Of a stretch of 64,000 bases of DNA, positions 12,166 through 23,102 are shown in pieces. This DNA is from Siphonodentalium dalli (Eukaryota; Mollusca; Scaphopoda; Gadilida; Siphonodentaliidae), in NCBI GenBank assembly GCA_032622095.1, contig CP136066.1, forward strand, positions 174,221,164-174,285,163, written 5' to 3'. How positions within the stretch are numbered: position 1 is the first letter of the stretch; the number at the start of each line of letters is the position of its first letter. The notes below the pieces were generated by a model, which did not search any database, was not told the origin of the DNA, and was given only the letters and a program-made list of their open reading frames with translations. A program made the position numbers and the translations under genes.

Positions 12166-12870
12166 ATCAGTCGTCCGTGTGTGTGTGCGTGTGTGTATGC
12201 GTCCGTCAACAATTTCCTCCAGCACGGGCTACAGGTCGAACCTTTGGTAGGATCATTATGAAATTTGTCATAGCTGTTGACATTGACATGTAGATGGGAA
12301 CGAGTTATTTTTGGGTCATTCGGCAAACAAAAACAAAAACATGGCCGCCAGCGGCCATCTTGGATTTCAAAATTCAATCCATTAGCACGGGCTAAAGGTC
12401 GTACTGTTCTTCTGATCATCGTGAAATTTGTCATGGATGTTAATGTTGACATGTAGATGGGAACGATAAATTTTGGGGTCATTCGGCCATAAGACATGGC
12501 CGCCGGCATCCATCTTGGATTTCACTCTTTGCATGACTAAATCCTTTGGCAGGGCTACAGGTCGTACATTTGGTCGGATCACCATGGTATTTGTCATGGA
12601 TGTTAACATTGACATGTAGATAGGAACGAATTATTTTGGGGTCATTCGGCCATAAAACATGCATGCCGCTGGCAGTCATCTTGGATTTACTCTTTGCATT
12701 AGTTTTATAAATCCTTTGGCACGGGCTACATGCATGCATGTCGTACCTTTGGCTAGATCATTATGAAATTTTCGTGGATGTTAATATTGACATGCAGATG
12801 GGAACCAGTCATGTTGGGGTCATTCGGCCATAAAACAAGGCCGCCGGCATATATTCGGCCCAAAGTGCAG
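12166..12870 (-). repeat. Tandem array of about 165-bp units (GACATGTAGATGGGAACGA)
   Basis: GACATGTAGATGGGAACGA or a close variant recurs near 12284, 12450, 12614 and 12790, each followed by GGGGTCATTCGGC and GGCCGCCGGC..CATCTTGGATTT. The left edge has a GT microsatellite and GCGTCCGTCAACAATTTCC. The same family lies in the other orientation at 54800-55500. The open frames between 12132 and 12739 read through these units and are not genes. Confidence 0.8.
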
Positions 12871-13283
12871 AAATCGTTCGAATAAATCTCCGGTGTATAG
12901 AACCGTATAATAGTCGTGATTTGCTTGAATTACACGTAGAACCATAACACACACACATGCTGTGATTATGAGGCTAATGCTCCAAATTACCAACCACTAT
13001 CCAGCACTATCGGGATATTTTCTCAGAAATAACATAAGTTTACTTTGAACTCATTGTTTCTTCTTCAGAATACGTTTCACACTATATGTGTGCCCAAAAA
13101 TAAAGGAATTGGGTTACATGGCTTGATTTTCGGTGATTACATGTTGACAATCGCGTCCAGTTGGAACATAAACTTCGATGGTTTGGTTCTGGTGGACTTC
13201 TAAAATGGATCGACAAACATATCAGTAGAACGTTATTGATCAACGGACGATCGTTCAGGGTGATGCTTCGTCATTCTGGGATG

Positions 13284-13653
13284 TTAAAGGCCCACTTAAT
13301 TTTCGAACCCCCAGATTACATTATATAAAATATATGCCATATTATATACCATTTGAAAGAGGAAGCTCCAAAACATTGTATTATCAACTTATCCGTTGTA
13401 ATAAACTGTGGACATGTTGTTTTTGATGAGTTTCCAACGCGTTTTGTCATCAAGATTGAAGTAAAAATAAGCATTATTTTCAATGCAGGGGGAATAACTC
13501 TATATATTAAAGATAGTATTCTGAGATGTTTCAAATAATGATGAATTATAGTATTTTAATCAAATTTTATGGCATAGATTGTTATTAAAACCATATATCA
13601 GGTCACTATAAAGAAAAATAATCAGCGCCTCGAAAATTAAGTGGGCCTATTAA
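13284..13653. mobile_element. TTAA MITE, AGGCCCACTTAATTTTCGA family (complete copy)
   Basis: TTAAAGGCCCACTTAATTTT at the left mirrors AAAATTAAGTGGGCCTATTAA at the right. The interior has CATTTGAAAGAGGAAGCTCC, ACATGTTGTTTTTG and TTTATGGCATAGATTG. Relatives lie at 31970-32543, 32543-32854, 34327-34829 and (truncated) 3330-3491. TTAA at both ends fits piggyBac-type insertion. The 13316-13538 frames are parts of it. Confidence 0.75.
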
Positions 13654-14259
13654 AGTCGCGTTCATCAACGGTGTTTGTGCTCGGACCAATACGTAAATAA
13701 TTTCGTTTGTCTTGGGTTGCAGTGACCGATAAATCCTTCAGATATGGATCTGTTTTAAATAGTGATATGTGTACTTGTAGGCATACCTTTAACAGTACGA
13801 TATTTAACAGCAGATATTTGTATTACCCATACGTATTTTCACTCCCGGGTGGTTATCAAATATAGGCCGTTTGTTGTTTTCGTCGTGGCATGTCTTCAAT
13901 GTCATGGAATTGCGACCATTTTGACAGCCATTTCATGGACGCGATTGTATTATTTTCTGCCCGTGTCATTCTATTCGCTCCCGTATACCTAGGCCTACTC
14001 TTATTCATTACAAACTGTTAGGCGATAGACCTAACTGCGTAATTTATATGCCACACCATATCATATAATGACTGATGTCGAGAACTAATGTAATATTATA
14101 TTATTATATCGACAACCATGTTGGACGCCATCTCGGATAGCAAAGTCTATCCAAAGTGGATTTTAGATGTTATGCAGAAGATTAATCTGCGTCGTTTGAC
14201 ACCAAAATCGCTTTCGTACCAATTTCTTCCATGTTAGATCCATCGTTTCGCGTAGGTAC

Positions 14260-14393
14260 CAGAACTCTCGTCATGTAATGCTCCAATCGCAACCAGAATC
14301 AGCTCTCGGCTCGACGCTGTGGGAGCTCGATTGTGCTCTTGTGTTTATTTTGATTTTGTAAAGAGTTAGCTCCCTTCTATATTCTTAACTGAA
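14260..14393 (+). promoter_or_regulatory. Candidate promoter and 5' leader of FAM177A
   Basis: A CCAAT motif (14283-14287) and a locally GC-richer stretch with CTCTCGGCTCGACGCTGTGG lie about 50-110 bases before the start codon. No TATA box is obvious. Inferred from position only. Confidence 0.3.
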
Positions 14394-14435
14394 ATGGCAG
14401 ATCCGACGAACAAAGATATTTTAACACATTCTGTG
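14394..14435 (+). CDS. FAM177A1: FAM177A exon 1
   Basis: Encodes 14 residues, MADPTNKDILTHSV, ending at the donor GTG/GTATGT (phase 0). Chosen because it supplies an in-frame Met with no other candidate nearer exon 2. Confidence 0.7.
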
Positions 14436-17400
14436 GTATGTAATTGTCATTATATTCACATTTTATCCTATCTAACATCTTGGTGATGACAGACATAAAA
14501 AGTATATTGATTTTTTGCTTGTTTTATCTTTCGTCTGACGTTTTATTTTATGTATATTTCCTAATTTCGTGGTGTTTTGCTGACTCAACTGAATCAGTGT
14601 GAACTGTCAGTATGTCACCAGACTCACTGTGGCTGAACTTGGTGGGAGAGAACAAGAGGGGGTTTCGTAGGTGGGGGTTCGGAAAAAATTTGTAACAAAG
14701 GCATCACATCTCCTCATCATCAGGTCTGGCAAATGTGAGAATACAGCTACATGTACAAATTAGTACAATACTCAAGTCTCAATAGCTGTATTCAGCTAAC
14801 CTAGCTGTATTCAGCTATATATTATGGGTCCGTGACTACCCGCCCCCGAGACAACCCGCCCCCTTTCACTCTGAGACAACCCGCCCCCGGACAACCCGCC
14901 CCCAAAAATCAATTAGCGGTAATCAGTGGCTAATTAGGAGGTGTGAGGGGATGAGATGTTTGTTTAACGAAACTGGGTTGTTTTTTATAGAGTTTTATTT
15001 GCTGCATTGGTCGGACCTCTAAATCGCAGTGAATGCAAGGAAACATACTTGCAGAATTAAGATGTCCCACACTCAAGAGTTAATATATAGTACCCAGCAG
15101 TTCCGTCGGCATCGTTCAAAGGCTGTTTGTATTCTCACCGAGCGGTAGCGTACTGGTCTCTCGTGCTATCGGACCGGGGATCGCAACCTGGTCAGGGTAT
15201 TCTGACAAAAATCAGAACTCGGTCAGATACCAAGTTTGTCAGGCTGAAAAGTCTCATTCGAGATCACTGAATAAAGATCCGAATGCAAAATGCCGACTTC
15301 CCCCCATTACAACACTAATCTTGTCCAGGTATGTTGTCGTGGGTGCAGTACGCTGTCCGATCGGGTGCGGACATTAATGGCTGACCCGTGTACACGCCTC
15401 GGTGTGTGCACGTTAAAGAACGCTACTGGAGTCACCACAGGGTTATAAAGTTACTCGGCCGTGGTAGCACCTGGACCTCCACATAATCCTCAGCACATTG
15501 AGGGCGATGGAGTATCAAGTAGATAGATAGACCTCCAGTTAACATCACTGAGATGAATCCTGATTACTAAGTGTTGTGGTAACACACTGTGATAATGAAC
15601 CATTTGCATCAAATGTTTGTTTTGAAAGCACCCCTTTTAATTAGTCTTCACTTACCTTAAGTGCCGTTCAGTTGTCAAAACATCGTGTCATTCTTTATCC
15701 CAGTCCACACATTGATATAATTAATGAATAAACACATGTTTTGTTGATCAAAATCTTTAATAATATATCATCAAAGAACATAAAAGAACATAATCACTAT
15801 TAACAATTTCGGGACAACCCGCCCTCATTTATCGGGACAACCCGCCCCCAAATTAGCATAGGGGCGGGTTGTCTCGGGGGCGGGTAGTCCCGTTCCCATA
15901 TATTATACTCTCAAACCGGCTGTTTTTCGATAATAAACTAGAAGCGCTAATTTGCGCATCAAAATTAGGCTACCATATTCTCCGGTCACCCTCAACCAAA
16001 TCAAAATCGTCGCTTGTGTTCTGACAAAGTGTTGCCTTTTGTCGACACGGCAATTCTGATGTTGTGTGAAAACTTACTACGGTGGTCGATGTCAGTAAAT
16101 ATTCTGGGGACTATTTTCTGCAAATGCATTCATTAACTAACTTATAAAATAAAGATCAAATTCATCCCAAACACTCGTTTACTTCTTCCCGATGCTAAAT
16201 CGGTAGGGGGCGTTAGAATGGTGTACCTATATCAAGCATTTAGAATTACATACCACTAGCGGTTTGTGAGCGATACTGGTAACTATTCATAATGGTATAT
16301 ACAGATATTGTGCGGCATATTGCAAATGTATGGCACAACATAGGGACAACTGAAATGAAAATGCGACTTATATAATTTCTGAAATATTTCAAACATGAAG
16401 TCCTGGTCGTTAGCGAGTCAGAACTATTCAATCTGTTTTGGCGGGAAAATATATAATGTGTGAAAACTTACTAAACGTAACATTGGTATTTGTAGTTTCG
16501 CGATTCGACATACATGTATGCGTTAACGTATTTTTGGAGAGAGTCAGCTCAAGCAGTGAGTGGAACTCGCTCGGTTAAACTCTAGAGATGTTCCCCTTTT
16601 TACCTGTTTTAACGCACCAACCAAACTGCGTTTTAGCAGCATCATATTGATACTTCCGGGAATGATTAAGATGTTCCATCTTCGGTGATAAATATTGTAT
16701 TTAATGTATTTTTCAAGGTATTCCGCATTGCATAAGAGAGTTATTAACCGTTATGACCGACATCGACCGCCGTAGTAAGTTTTCACACATAATCACCATC
16801 GCCGTGCCGACAAAAGGCAACACATTGTCAGAACACAAGCGACGATTTTGATTTGGTTGAGGGTGACCGGAGAACATGGTAGCCCAATTTTGATGCGCAA
16901 ATTAGCGCTTCTAGTTTATTATTGAAAAACAGCCGGTTTGAGAGTATAATATATAGCTGAATACAGCTAGGTTAGCTGAATACAGCTATTGTAGCTGTAT
17001 TCTCACATTTGCCAGACCTGATCATATACTAGTAGTCCACAAAAATCTGCAATAAATTTGTCAAAAATAATTTGTATCATATGTATCAATACTATCATTG
17101 TATGTGTCTATATTTATTATATATATAGAACTGGCAGGTTTCATTCATTTGTCAACCCCACCCCCATATTAAATTATTAATAATCATATTTTCAAGTAGG
17201 TCTATATCGGGGATATTGTGGGATAACTTCTTACTTATTGACTATTCTAAGTTCAGCTTTATAATAGAATTTGAGTATAGTTGGTTGTATGTGGCTATTA
17301 AATTGTTTCGTGTGCTGCACAATAAGTAATTTCGCCAGGATGGCTACATGATTAATTCCATTCAGGCTAAAAAGTGAGGGGACGCTGTTCCCACAGAAAA

Positions 17401-20400
17401 AAAACATCGCTGTATTCAACCACACAAAATATTAATGTGGGTACTCAACCGCACATCGCATGATGCTAGTGACCCTTCGGCGTGACTGTGGCTGATCATG
17501 ATGATTTATTATATAATGGGGTCGTTGTCGTAATAGCTCGAGACTGAAATATTGACAAAAATAATTGTCGGCTGTGTCAATTTTAAAGTATTCTTCTGAT
17601 ACCAGTACAGTATAAATTTCTTTTTAAGTTTTATGATTTATCACTAAGACGGAATGGCGTTTAAAATTTATCATTGGTCACACTCATGGTTGTTTGGTCA
17701 ATAAGTACAGCCAAACTAGTAGGCCTAAAGGAACCTGAAAAAATTATGTTTTTTTTCTCAGTTGCTTCTGGTGGTCTCGAGCACCATTCTGAAGAATCCA
17801 CCAGCTGCATGACTAGCTGGCAGCCTTGAGGAATTTGAGAAATTGGGGTTCTAAATATACGTTCAAAATGTTTAATATTGAAACAACTATTAAAGTGATC
17901 ATGAACATTTTGACAAGAGGGACGAGTGCAAATTTTAGCACACGTGAATTAAAAATTGCGAGTGCATACTAAATTCAGGCTTGATTCTCACTAGAGAACA
18001 CCTTGGACTGAGAATAAAAAATTACCAAACTCTCAGACATATTGATTTTATTTGATTTCAGCCAACAGGCGCTGTAGATTTCACAAACATTCCTCTGGAA
18101 ACTAAAAATCCAGAGAAGAAAGAAAAAGCTCCGAGGCGAATTATTCACTTCAGTGATGGGGTGGTGGAAGAGTATTCTACAGATGAAGATGAAGAGGATA
18201 ACGAACACAAAGAGCTGCTTCCTCAAGTTAATCCGGTGAGTGAGGAGTTTAATAACTATGTTTTTATAAGCCCATTTTGAAAAAAATGGATATGTATTAT
18301 GTTATTGGTTCGTCTGTTCATCTGTCTGTCCTGCCTGTTCATTGGCTTTTTTTCATTTCCAGATGATAACTTTAGTAAGACTGAACTAAATGGAATGAAA
18401 TTTTGTATGTGGGTATACTAGCGCAAAATACATGTCAAGTTCGATTTTGGGTTCAGCCCGCTAATTTTAATTTTTGTTGGAATTTTCGTTTCTGGTTGAT
18501 AACTTTAGTAAATATGAACTGAATGGAATATGAAATAGTTTTGTGTTTATTTCCAATTTAGTATTGCCATTATTTGTAATATTATTGTGTTTATTTAAAA
18601 TACTTTTGCATTTATTTTCAATAGTATTGCGTTTATTCACAATCCAAAATGACCACTGCTCAAATGTGTCAAATTAGTGGATCCATGTCATTTCTCAGTC
18701 CCTTGACTGATTCCAGAAAAATAGGGTGTTGTAGGACAGCTCACAAGCCAAAATAGGGCAACCATGTCCAAGCCTTGAAGTAGTGTGTCTGTCATTTACA
18801 TAATGAGGTCCCCAGAGGGTGAATTTTGAGACACTATCCTGCAGAACCTCATTATGCTGAGGCCTAAACTTCTGTGGGAGACCTAGGATCAGATTGAAGT
18901 TCTCCAGTTGAAGTTGGTGATGTTCACGCATTCAATAGTGACCTAGATTATGCATATTAATTCTGCGTAGCATTACTAAATTCACCCTGGGGACCCCATG
19001 CTGCAAATGACAGACACACTATTTCAAGGCTTGACCATGTAATTTCTCAATCCTAGAGGGAGAATTTGGTAATGCTAGCCCACTATGCAGGATAGCGTCA
19101 CTAAATTTACTTTCTTGGAACATCATTCTCCAAATGACCGACACCTTATTCTCAAGCCTGTATATTATCCTACATGTACATGTGCATCAGGCAAAGTGTA
19201 AACAAAATGAAGGATAAAATATACCATGTTAATATTGTCAGTATGTACAATGTATTTGTATTTTCAGAAATCATTGAATTGGATGCCCTGGATGTGGTAT
19301 TACATGAGTGTGGCTGCTTCAAATTCTCTGTATGGTATGTTAGTTAATAACCCTTTCACGACGAGAGCTTCACTGGTGCAGCATTAAAGATCATGTGCCA
19401 GTGCATTCTATTATATATTTGAATCTCCATTATTCATTGCTAACCCTCCCTCATTATTGTGGCTATTTCTGAATTTGTTTGGCCATTTTGCTGAAACTTT
19501 GGCCAAACTTATAAATCCAAATATAGGAAAATTTGGGAAAATTTTCCCGACATTTGATATTCCTTTCTATGTAGTTCAGGCATTGTATTTCAAGAAATGG
19601 TACAACATATGTGGTTGGAGTTTTCAGCAGCAGTAGATGAATTCTCCTTTCTTCTAGCAGTTATACTACTAGTAACTTTGTACTGAAGAATTAATGGTAC
19701 TCAGTCCGATTAAACACCCCTAAATTACTATTTCTTTGGCTTCGAGGGTAAAAAATATTTGATTCGAGTCGAGGAACCTACCCATCAAAGCTCAGAGTGA
19801 TCAGATATTGATTTTTGAAGTTTGTTATTTCAATTGTTTGTGGCACAGAAACATGCTGTCAAGCAAATGGTCTCAGTATAAATTGAGAATGAAGATGGAT
19901 AACTCTAAAATCAATTGGTAATACGTTAAAATTTTTTGAATACTCAAGTGATAATACGGCCATATTTCGTTGAACAAAATGTTGATAAATAACATGTTTT
20001 GGGAAATTTTATACCATAGTTGACAGTGGTTAGCATTATTTTGTTGGAAATAATCGATTCTGATAACTGAATCGTATTTTGAAGAAATGTTGTTGTTGTT
20101 GTATCTTGATGATATGGGGACCGTCTGATCGGATTGAGTACCTTTAAGTTTGTAACCCTGTAATAAGCACTTATAAGTTATATGATGAATTTAATTGGGA
20201 TGTTTTAGTTAATATTTTAATAATTGGTGAAGAGCAGCCATTTTGATAGCCTTGTTCTCTCCTTTCCAGCTGCTGATGCGTGTGGTGAGAAGATAGCTTG
20301 GTTCCTAGGAATTACCTCCCCTAAGTACCAGCATGCAATTGATGAATACTACAAACTAAAAGATGAGGTAATGTTCTTTATATTTGAATATGGGTGGCGA

Positions 20401-21424
20401 GATGTGCGAAGCTTGTGTATTATACTCATATAGGCCTGCATGCCATGACCATATACAATGTAAGGTCTATGTAACTATGCCAGACTTTCGATGGTTAGAT
20501 ATATAATCCCCCGATAATCCCGGCAAATATAGGCGACTTCAAATAGATTGGGCCGGGATCTAATGTGAACAACTTATTTTATCAGAAAGGGATATTTTAA
20601 GGAAATGTTTCACCCAATGGTTCAGAGAGATAGCACAACAACATTATGACAGATATATTTTAATATATTTTTTGGCAACAAGTCAAATTTCCACCGGTGC
20701 ATATCAGTTTGGTCAAATTTGGAAGTCAACTTCGTTTTCACCTTGCAGACATCCCAGGACGAAGTTGCCGACTTGAAGGCGATAACTTCGCCCAAGTCGC
20801 CTCCTAACTTGGGGCCTGGTGGCATAATCGCTCATATGACACCTAAATGTTCCAAATTGAAACTGCTAATGGTGGCAAATAGCAGCTGACAAATGTGCGC
20901 TAGCCCACACATCTTGTAAAAGTGACATTTAGCAACCAGCAATGACCGGTTAATTGAAGCCGGAAGAATAGGTTTTATAGATTATTTCGGTTGCAGTTTG
21001 TTTTTTAAATAAAACTGAAAGAAAACCTTAAAACCACACAGCACTATTATACAGAAATGCACAATATACACGTATGTGCGAAATGGCACACAACATGCGT
21101 GTCATATCATTCCATTCAGAAATTCACACATGTGACATGTTAAAACAACCATAAGTTATTGAGGGGGAGGGGGGTTGAGTATTGGGGTCACGACTTGCTG
21201 AATTCAACTTATAAATTGCCCACATTCCTAAATAAATATACATTGCTCATAATATGAAAATACTCTTTGTTCAGGAAGAAGAATTCATGAGAACAGAAAA
21301 GCTGAAAAATTATTCAACTACACCACTATCCAGCATTAATGTAGAAGTCAACCTCTCCACCAAAAAAAACAGCTCGGTGCAGTATCAATCCACTGAAGAT
21401 CATGAAAGTGAAGGAAAGTATTGA
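14394..21424 (+). CDS. FAM177A1: FAM177A-family protein, complete gene (five exons)
   Basis: Joining 14394-14435, 18062-18235, 19268-19334, 20270-20367 and 21275-21424 gives 176 codons, start to stop, with every intron GT-AG and phases 0, 0, 1, 0. The protein carries the family core: PRRIIHFSDG (38-47), the acidic VVEEYSTDEDE (48-58), the Trp/Tyr-rich LNWMPWMWYYM (75-85) and GEKIAWFLGITSPKYQ..IDEYYKLK (100-125). The C-terminal 49 residues are polar and poorly conserved. Vertebrate FAM177A1 is slightly longer (a little over 200 residues), mainly at the ends. Its molecular role is not well settled; in mammals it is linked to the Golgi and to a neurodevelopmental disorder. There is no transmembrane segment or enzyme motif. 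The start sits in a good context (GAAATGG). The first exon is the least certain part because it is short and not conserved. Vertebrates have FAM177A and FAM177B; this looks like the A type. Confidence 0.93.
14824..15899. mobile_element. Nested GC-rich inverted-repeat element with 5-bp target duplication
   Basis: The termini read ATGGGTCCGTGACTACCCG (left) and, on the opposite strand, ATGGGAACGGGACTACCCG (right), continuing CCCCCGAGACAACCCGCCCC in both. Sub-terminal direct copies of GACAACCCGCCCCC follow (14876-14903; 15815-15850). ATATT flanks both sides (14819-14823 and 15900-15904). The uninterrupted right arm of the host element reads GCTATATATTATACTC here, so the pre-insertion site is known. 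Confidence 0.88.
15138..15532 (+). mobile_element. tRNA-derived SINE
   Basis: The head has an RNA polymerase III A-box-like GGTAGCGTACTGG (15144-15156) and, about 20 bases further, a B-box-like GGGATCGCAACC (15177-15188). The body ends with a conserved-looking tract containing GTGTGCACGTTAAAGAACG, as in widespread metazoan tRNA-SINE families, and a TAGATAGATAG tail. It lies inside the nested element at 14824-15899, so it is the youngest or an original passenger. No target duplication could be identified. Confidence 0.7.
17023..18061. other. FAM177A intron 1, remainder
   Basis: No exon or repeat family is recognised. AT-rich sequence, with the acceptor tract just before 18062. Confidence 0.5.
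18062..18235 (+). CDS. FAM177A1: FAM177A exon 2
   Basis: Acceptor TTTGATTTCAG, donor CCG/GTGAGT. It encodes 58 residues, including the most conserved block PRRIIHFSDG and the acidic YSTDEDEED. Confidence 0.95.
18769..19033. mobile_element. hAT-like double-hairpin MITE (FAM177A intron 2)
   Basis: Begins CAAGCCTTGAAGTAGTGTG and ends CACACTATTTCAAGGCTTG. The flanks ACCATGTC and ACCATGTA agree at 7 of 8 bases. The interior has GAGGTCCCCAGAGGGTGAAT and its reverse. A further related hairpin with CTAGAGGGAGAATTTGG continues to about 19163. Confidence 0.75.
19268..19334 (+). CDS. FAM177A1: FAM177A exon 3
   Basis: Acceptor TTTTCAG, donor TATG/GTATGT. It encodes 22 residues plus one base. Matches the family segment with the LNW..W..YM pattern. 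Too short to stand out as a long open frame. Confidence 0.92.
19688..20147. mobile_element. TTAA MITE, AGGTACTCAA family (copy 2, FAM177A intron 3)
   Basis: TTAATGGTACTCAGTCCGAT at the left, ATCGGATTGAGTACCTTTAA at the right. The interior matches 8203-8661 and 35345-35823 (ACTATTTCTTTGGCTT, GATTCGAGTCGAGGAACC). It ends about 120 bases before FAM177A exon 4. Confidence 0.8.
20270..20367 (+). CDS. FAM177A1: FAM177A exon 4
   Basis: Acceptor CTCCTTTCCAG, donor GAG/GTAATG. It encodes GEKIAWFLGITSPKYQ and IDEYYKLKDE, a near match to the vertebrate segment. Confidence 0.95.
21275..21424 (+). CDS. FAM177A1: FAM177A exon 5 and stop
   Basis: Acceptor TTTGTTCAG. It encodes 49 residues beginning EEEFMRTEKLK and ends GGAAAGTATTGA. 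Directly across the stop codon a 19-base segment, GTATTGAGGGTCTGCTGAT, is repeated (21418 and 21441), a small tandem duplication in the 3' UTR. Confidence 0.9.
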   Translation, partial: EEEFMRTEKLKNYSTTPLSSINVEVNLSTKKNSSVQYQSTEDHESEGKY

Positions 21425-21782
21425 GGGTCTGCTGATGTTGTGTATTGAGGGTCTGCTGATTGAATTGTGTATTGAATTAGGCCAGAGCATCAAATTTGAG
21501 GAATTAAAGCATTTGTTTTCACCTGAAATTATATTCGGTTCCAATGAATCCTTATTCAGTAATGTGTTGTTCACAGTTACAGGGTAAGTCTAAATTGATA
21601 ATTTAGGAGATAAACGTACTTTTTTGAGTGGTATATTTCACGAATTGATAATCGCCCCAAATGTATTGATACAGTGCAGTCCTTTGATTTTGAAAAACAC
21701 TGGTACGCAGTTTATTGTGTACCTGATTTTGGATCCAGTCGCAAAATTTTGCTTTGGTACACCTAACAGGAAATATAAGTTA

Positions 21783-22050
21783 CTAGCTGATGTGCCCGAA
21801 TTCGTCCAGGCTATTTAGGGAACAATGTTGAAAAGTATTGGGAGAAAGAAAAAAACTATTGTTCGATCGGTCCAGAAACATGCCTATATGAGCTAGGTCA
21901 AGGACACAGTCGCACGTGAAATTGGACCCACCCATATTGTTCCTGCGATCAAAGTAGGCCTACATACCAAATTTGATTCGAATCGGTCAAGCATTTTTTG
22001 AGTCTATAACACACACATACACAGACAGAAGTTCCAAAATATATATTAAC
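21783..22050 (+). mobile_element. Helentron-like element, short copy
   Basis: Starts CTAGCTGATGTGCCCGAATT and ends with a CA-rich microsatellite and ACAGAAGTTCCAAAATATAT. A second element with the same head begins immediately after, so two copies sit head to tail. Confidence 0.6.
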
Positions 22051-22735
22051 TAGCCGATGAGCCCGACGTTGTCCGGGCTATTCAAAAACCAAATTTCAAG
22101 TCGAGCCCGACGTTGTCCGGGCTATTCAAAAACCAAATTTCAAGTCGATAGCTCTACCCAGCCCGACGCTATTCAAAAACCAAATTTCAAGTCGATAGGT
22201 CCACCCGTTTCCGAGATCTCGTCTGCGCATGCGCGAAGCTGGCGTCGCACGTGCTCGGCGACCTGATAAAATTCGTATCCGGGGCAAGATACATTCACAT
22301 ACCAAATTTCAAGTCGATAGCTCCACCCGTTTCCGAGATCTCGTCTGCGCATGCGTGAAGTTGGCGTCGCACGGGCTCGGCGACCCGATAAAATTCGTAT
22401 CCGGGGCAAGATACATTCACATAGCAAATTTCAAGTCGATAGCTCCACCCGTTTCCGAGATCTCGTCTGCGCATGAGCGAAGCTGGCGTCGCACGGGCTC
22501 AGCGACCCGATAAAATTCGTATTCGGGGCAAGATACATTCACATAGCAAATTTCAAGTCGATAGCTCCACCCGTTTCCGAGATCTCGTCTGCGCATGCGC
22601 TGCACGGGCGTCGCACAGGCTCGCTTATATGACAACGACCACCGCCTGGTCAAACTACACACACGTACCAAGTTTCGTCCCGATCGGTCGAGAATCGTAG
22701 ATTTGTATTAATGACAAACAGACAGACAGAGGTCA
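22050..22735 (+). mobile_element. Helentron-like element with about 122-bp tandem core
   Basis: The head CTAGCCGATGAGCCCGACG is followed by about four tandem units of roughly 122 bases, each with CAAATTTCAAGTCGATAG, CCACCCGTTTCCGAGATCTC, TGCGCATGCG, GTCGCACGGGCTCGGCGACC and GTATCCGGGGCAAGATACAT. The tail has GACAGACAGACAGAGG. The long frames on both strands here are products of the repeat, not genes. The layout (head, tandem core, microsatellite tail) is that described for Helentron-associated elements. An almost identical element is at 44166-44783. Confidence 0.7.
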
Positions 22736-22740
22736 ATTAA

Positions 22741-23102
22741 TTAACCCTTTACCCAACAAACCGGTCAAAACCGGCCAAATAAAGCTTCAACAGCCTAAAA
22801 TATCTTCGGTCTGTCTCAATAGAACCATACAAATATGGATATCATTGGAACCGGCTCCTTGACCACATTGTGATAGTTACAGTTATGCCCTGTGCCAATG
22901 CATTCTCTTATATATGCGAGTCGACCATAGGTCGCCTCGCATATATAAGAGAATGCATTGGCCTAAAAAAAATCTTAACAATTTTATAATTTTTAATGTG
23001 TTAAGCCAATGCATTCTCTTATATATGCGAGGCGACCTATGGTCGACTCGCATATATAAGAGAATGCATTGGCACAGGGCCGTGCTGTTGGGTAAAGGGT
23101 TA
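22741..23102. mobile_element. TTAA-type double-palindrome element (best example)
   Basis: TTAACCCTTTACCCAACA at the left mirrors TGTTGGGTAAAGGGTTAA at the right. Inside are two near-perfect palindromes of about 65 bases (22893-22957 and 23010-23074), each CCAATGCATTCTCTTATATA, TGCGAG, a short centre with CCATAGG or CCTATGG, then the reverse. The spacer holds TTAACAATTTT. Each palindrome could extrude as a cruciform or form an RNA hairpin. Confidence 0.85.

Larger units (their letters stand above)
14721..17020. mobile_element. Host inverted-repeat element with 5-bp target duplication (FAM177A intron 1)
   Basis: CAGGTCTGGCAAATGTGAG at the left mirrors CTCACATTTGCCAGACCTG at the right, flanked by ATCAT on both sides (14716-14720, 17021-17025). 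The arms continue inward for about 330 bases: TAGCTGTATTCAGCTAACC, CAAACCGGCTGTTTTTC, GAAGCGCTAATTTGCGCATC, GACGATTTTGATTTGG. The left arm is split by a second element at 14824-15899. The central 16.1-16.75 kb part has no recognised protein. Confidence 0.85.

Noticed and set aside
12132-12739. Three long overlapping minus-strand frames
   Set aside because: They read through a tandem 165-bp repeat that also occurs in the opposite orientation at 54750-55500.
22057-22700. Overlapping frames on both strands in the 122-bp repeats
   Set aside because: The unit has few stops in any frame. The same peptides reappear at 44213-44722.
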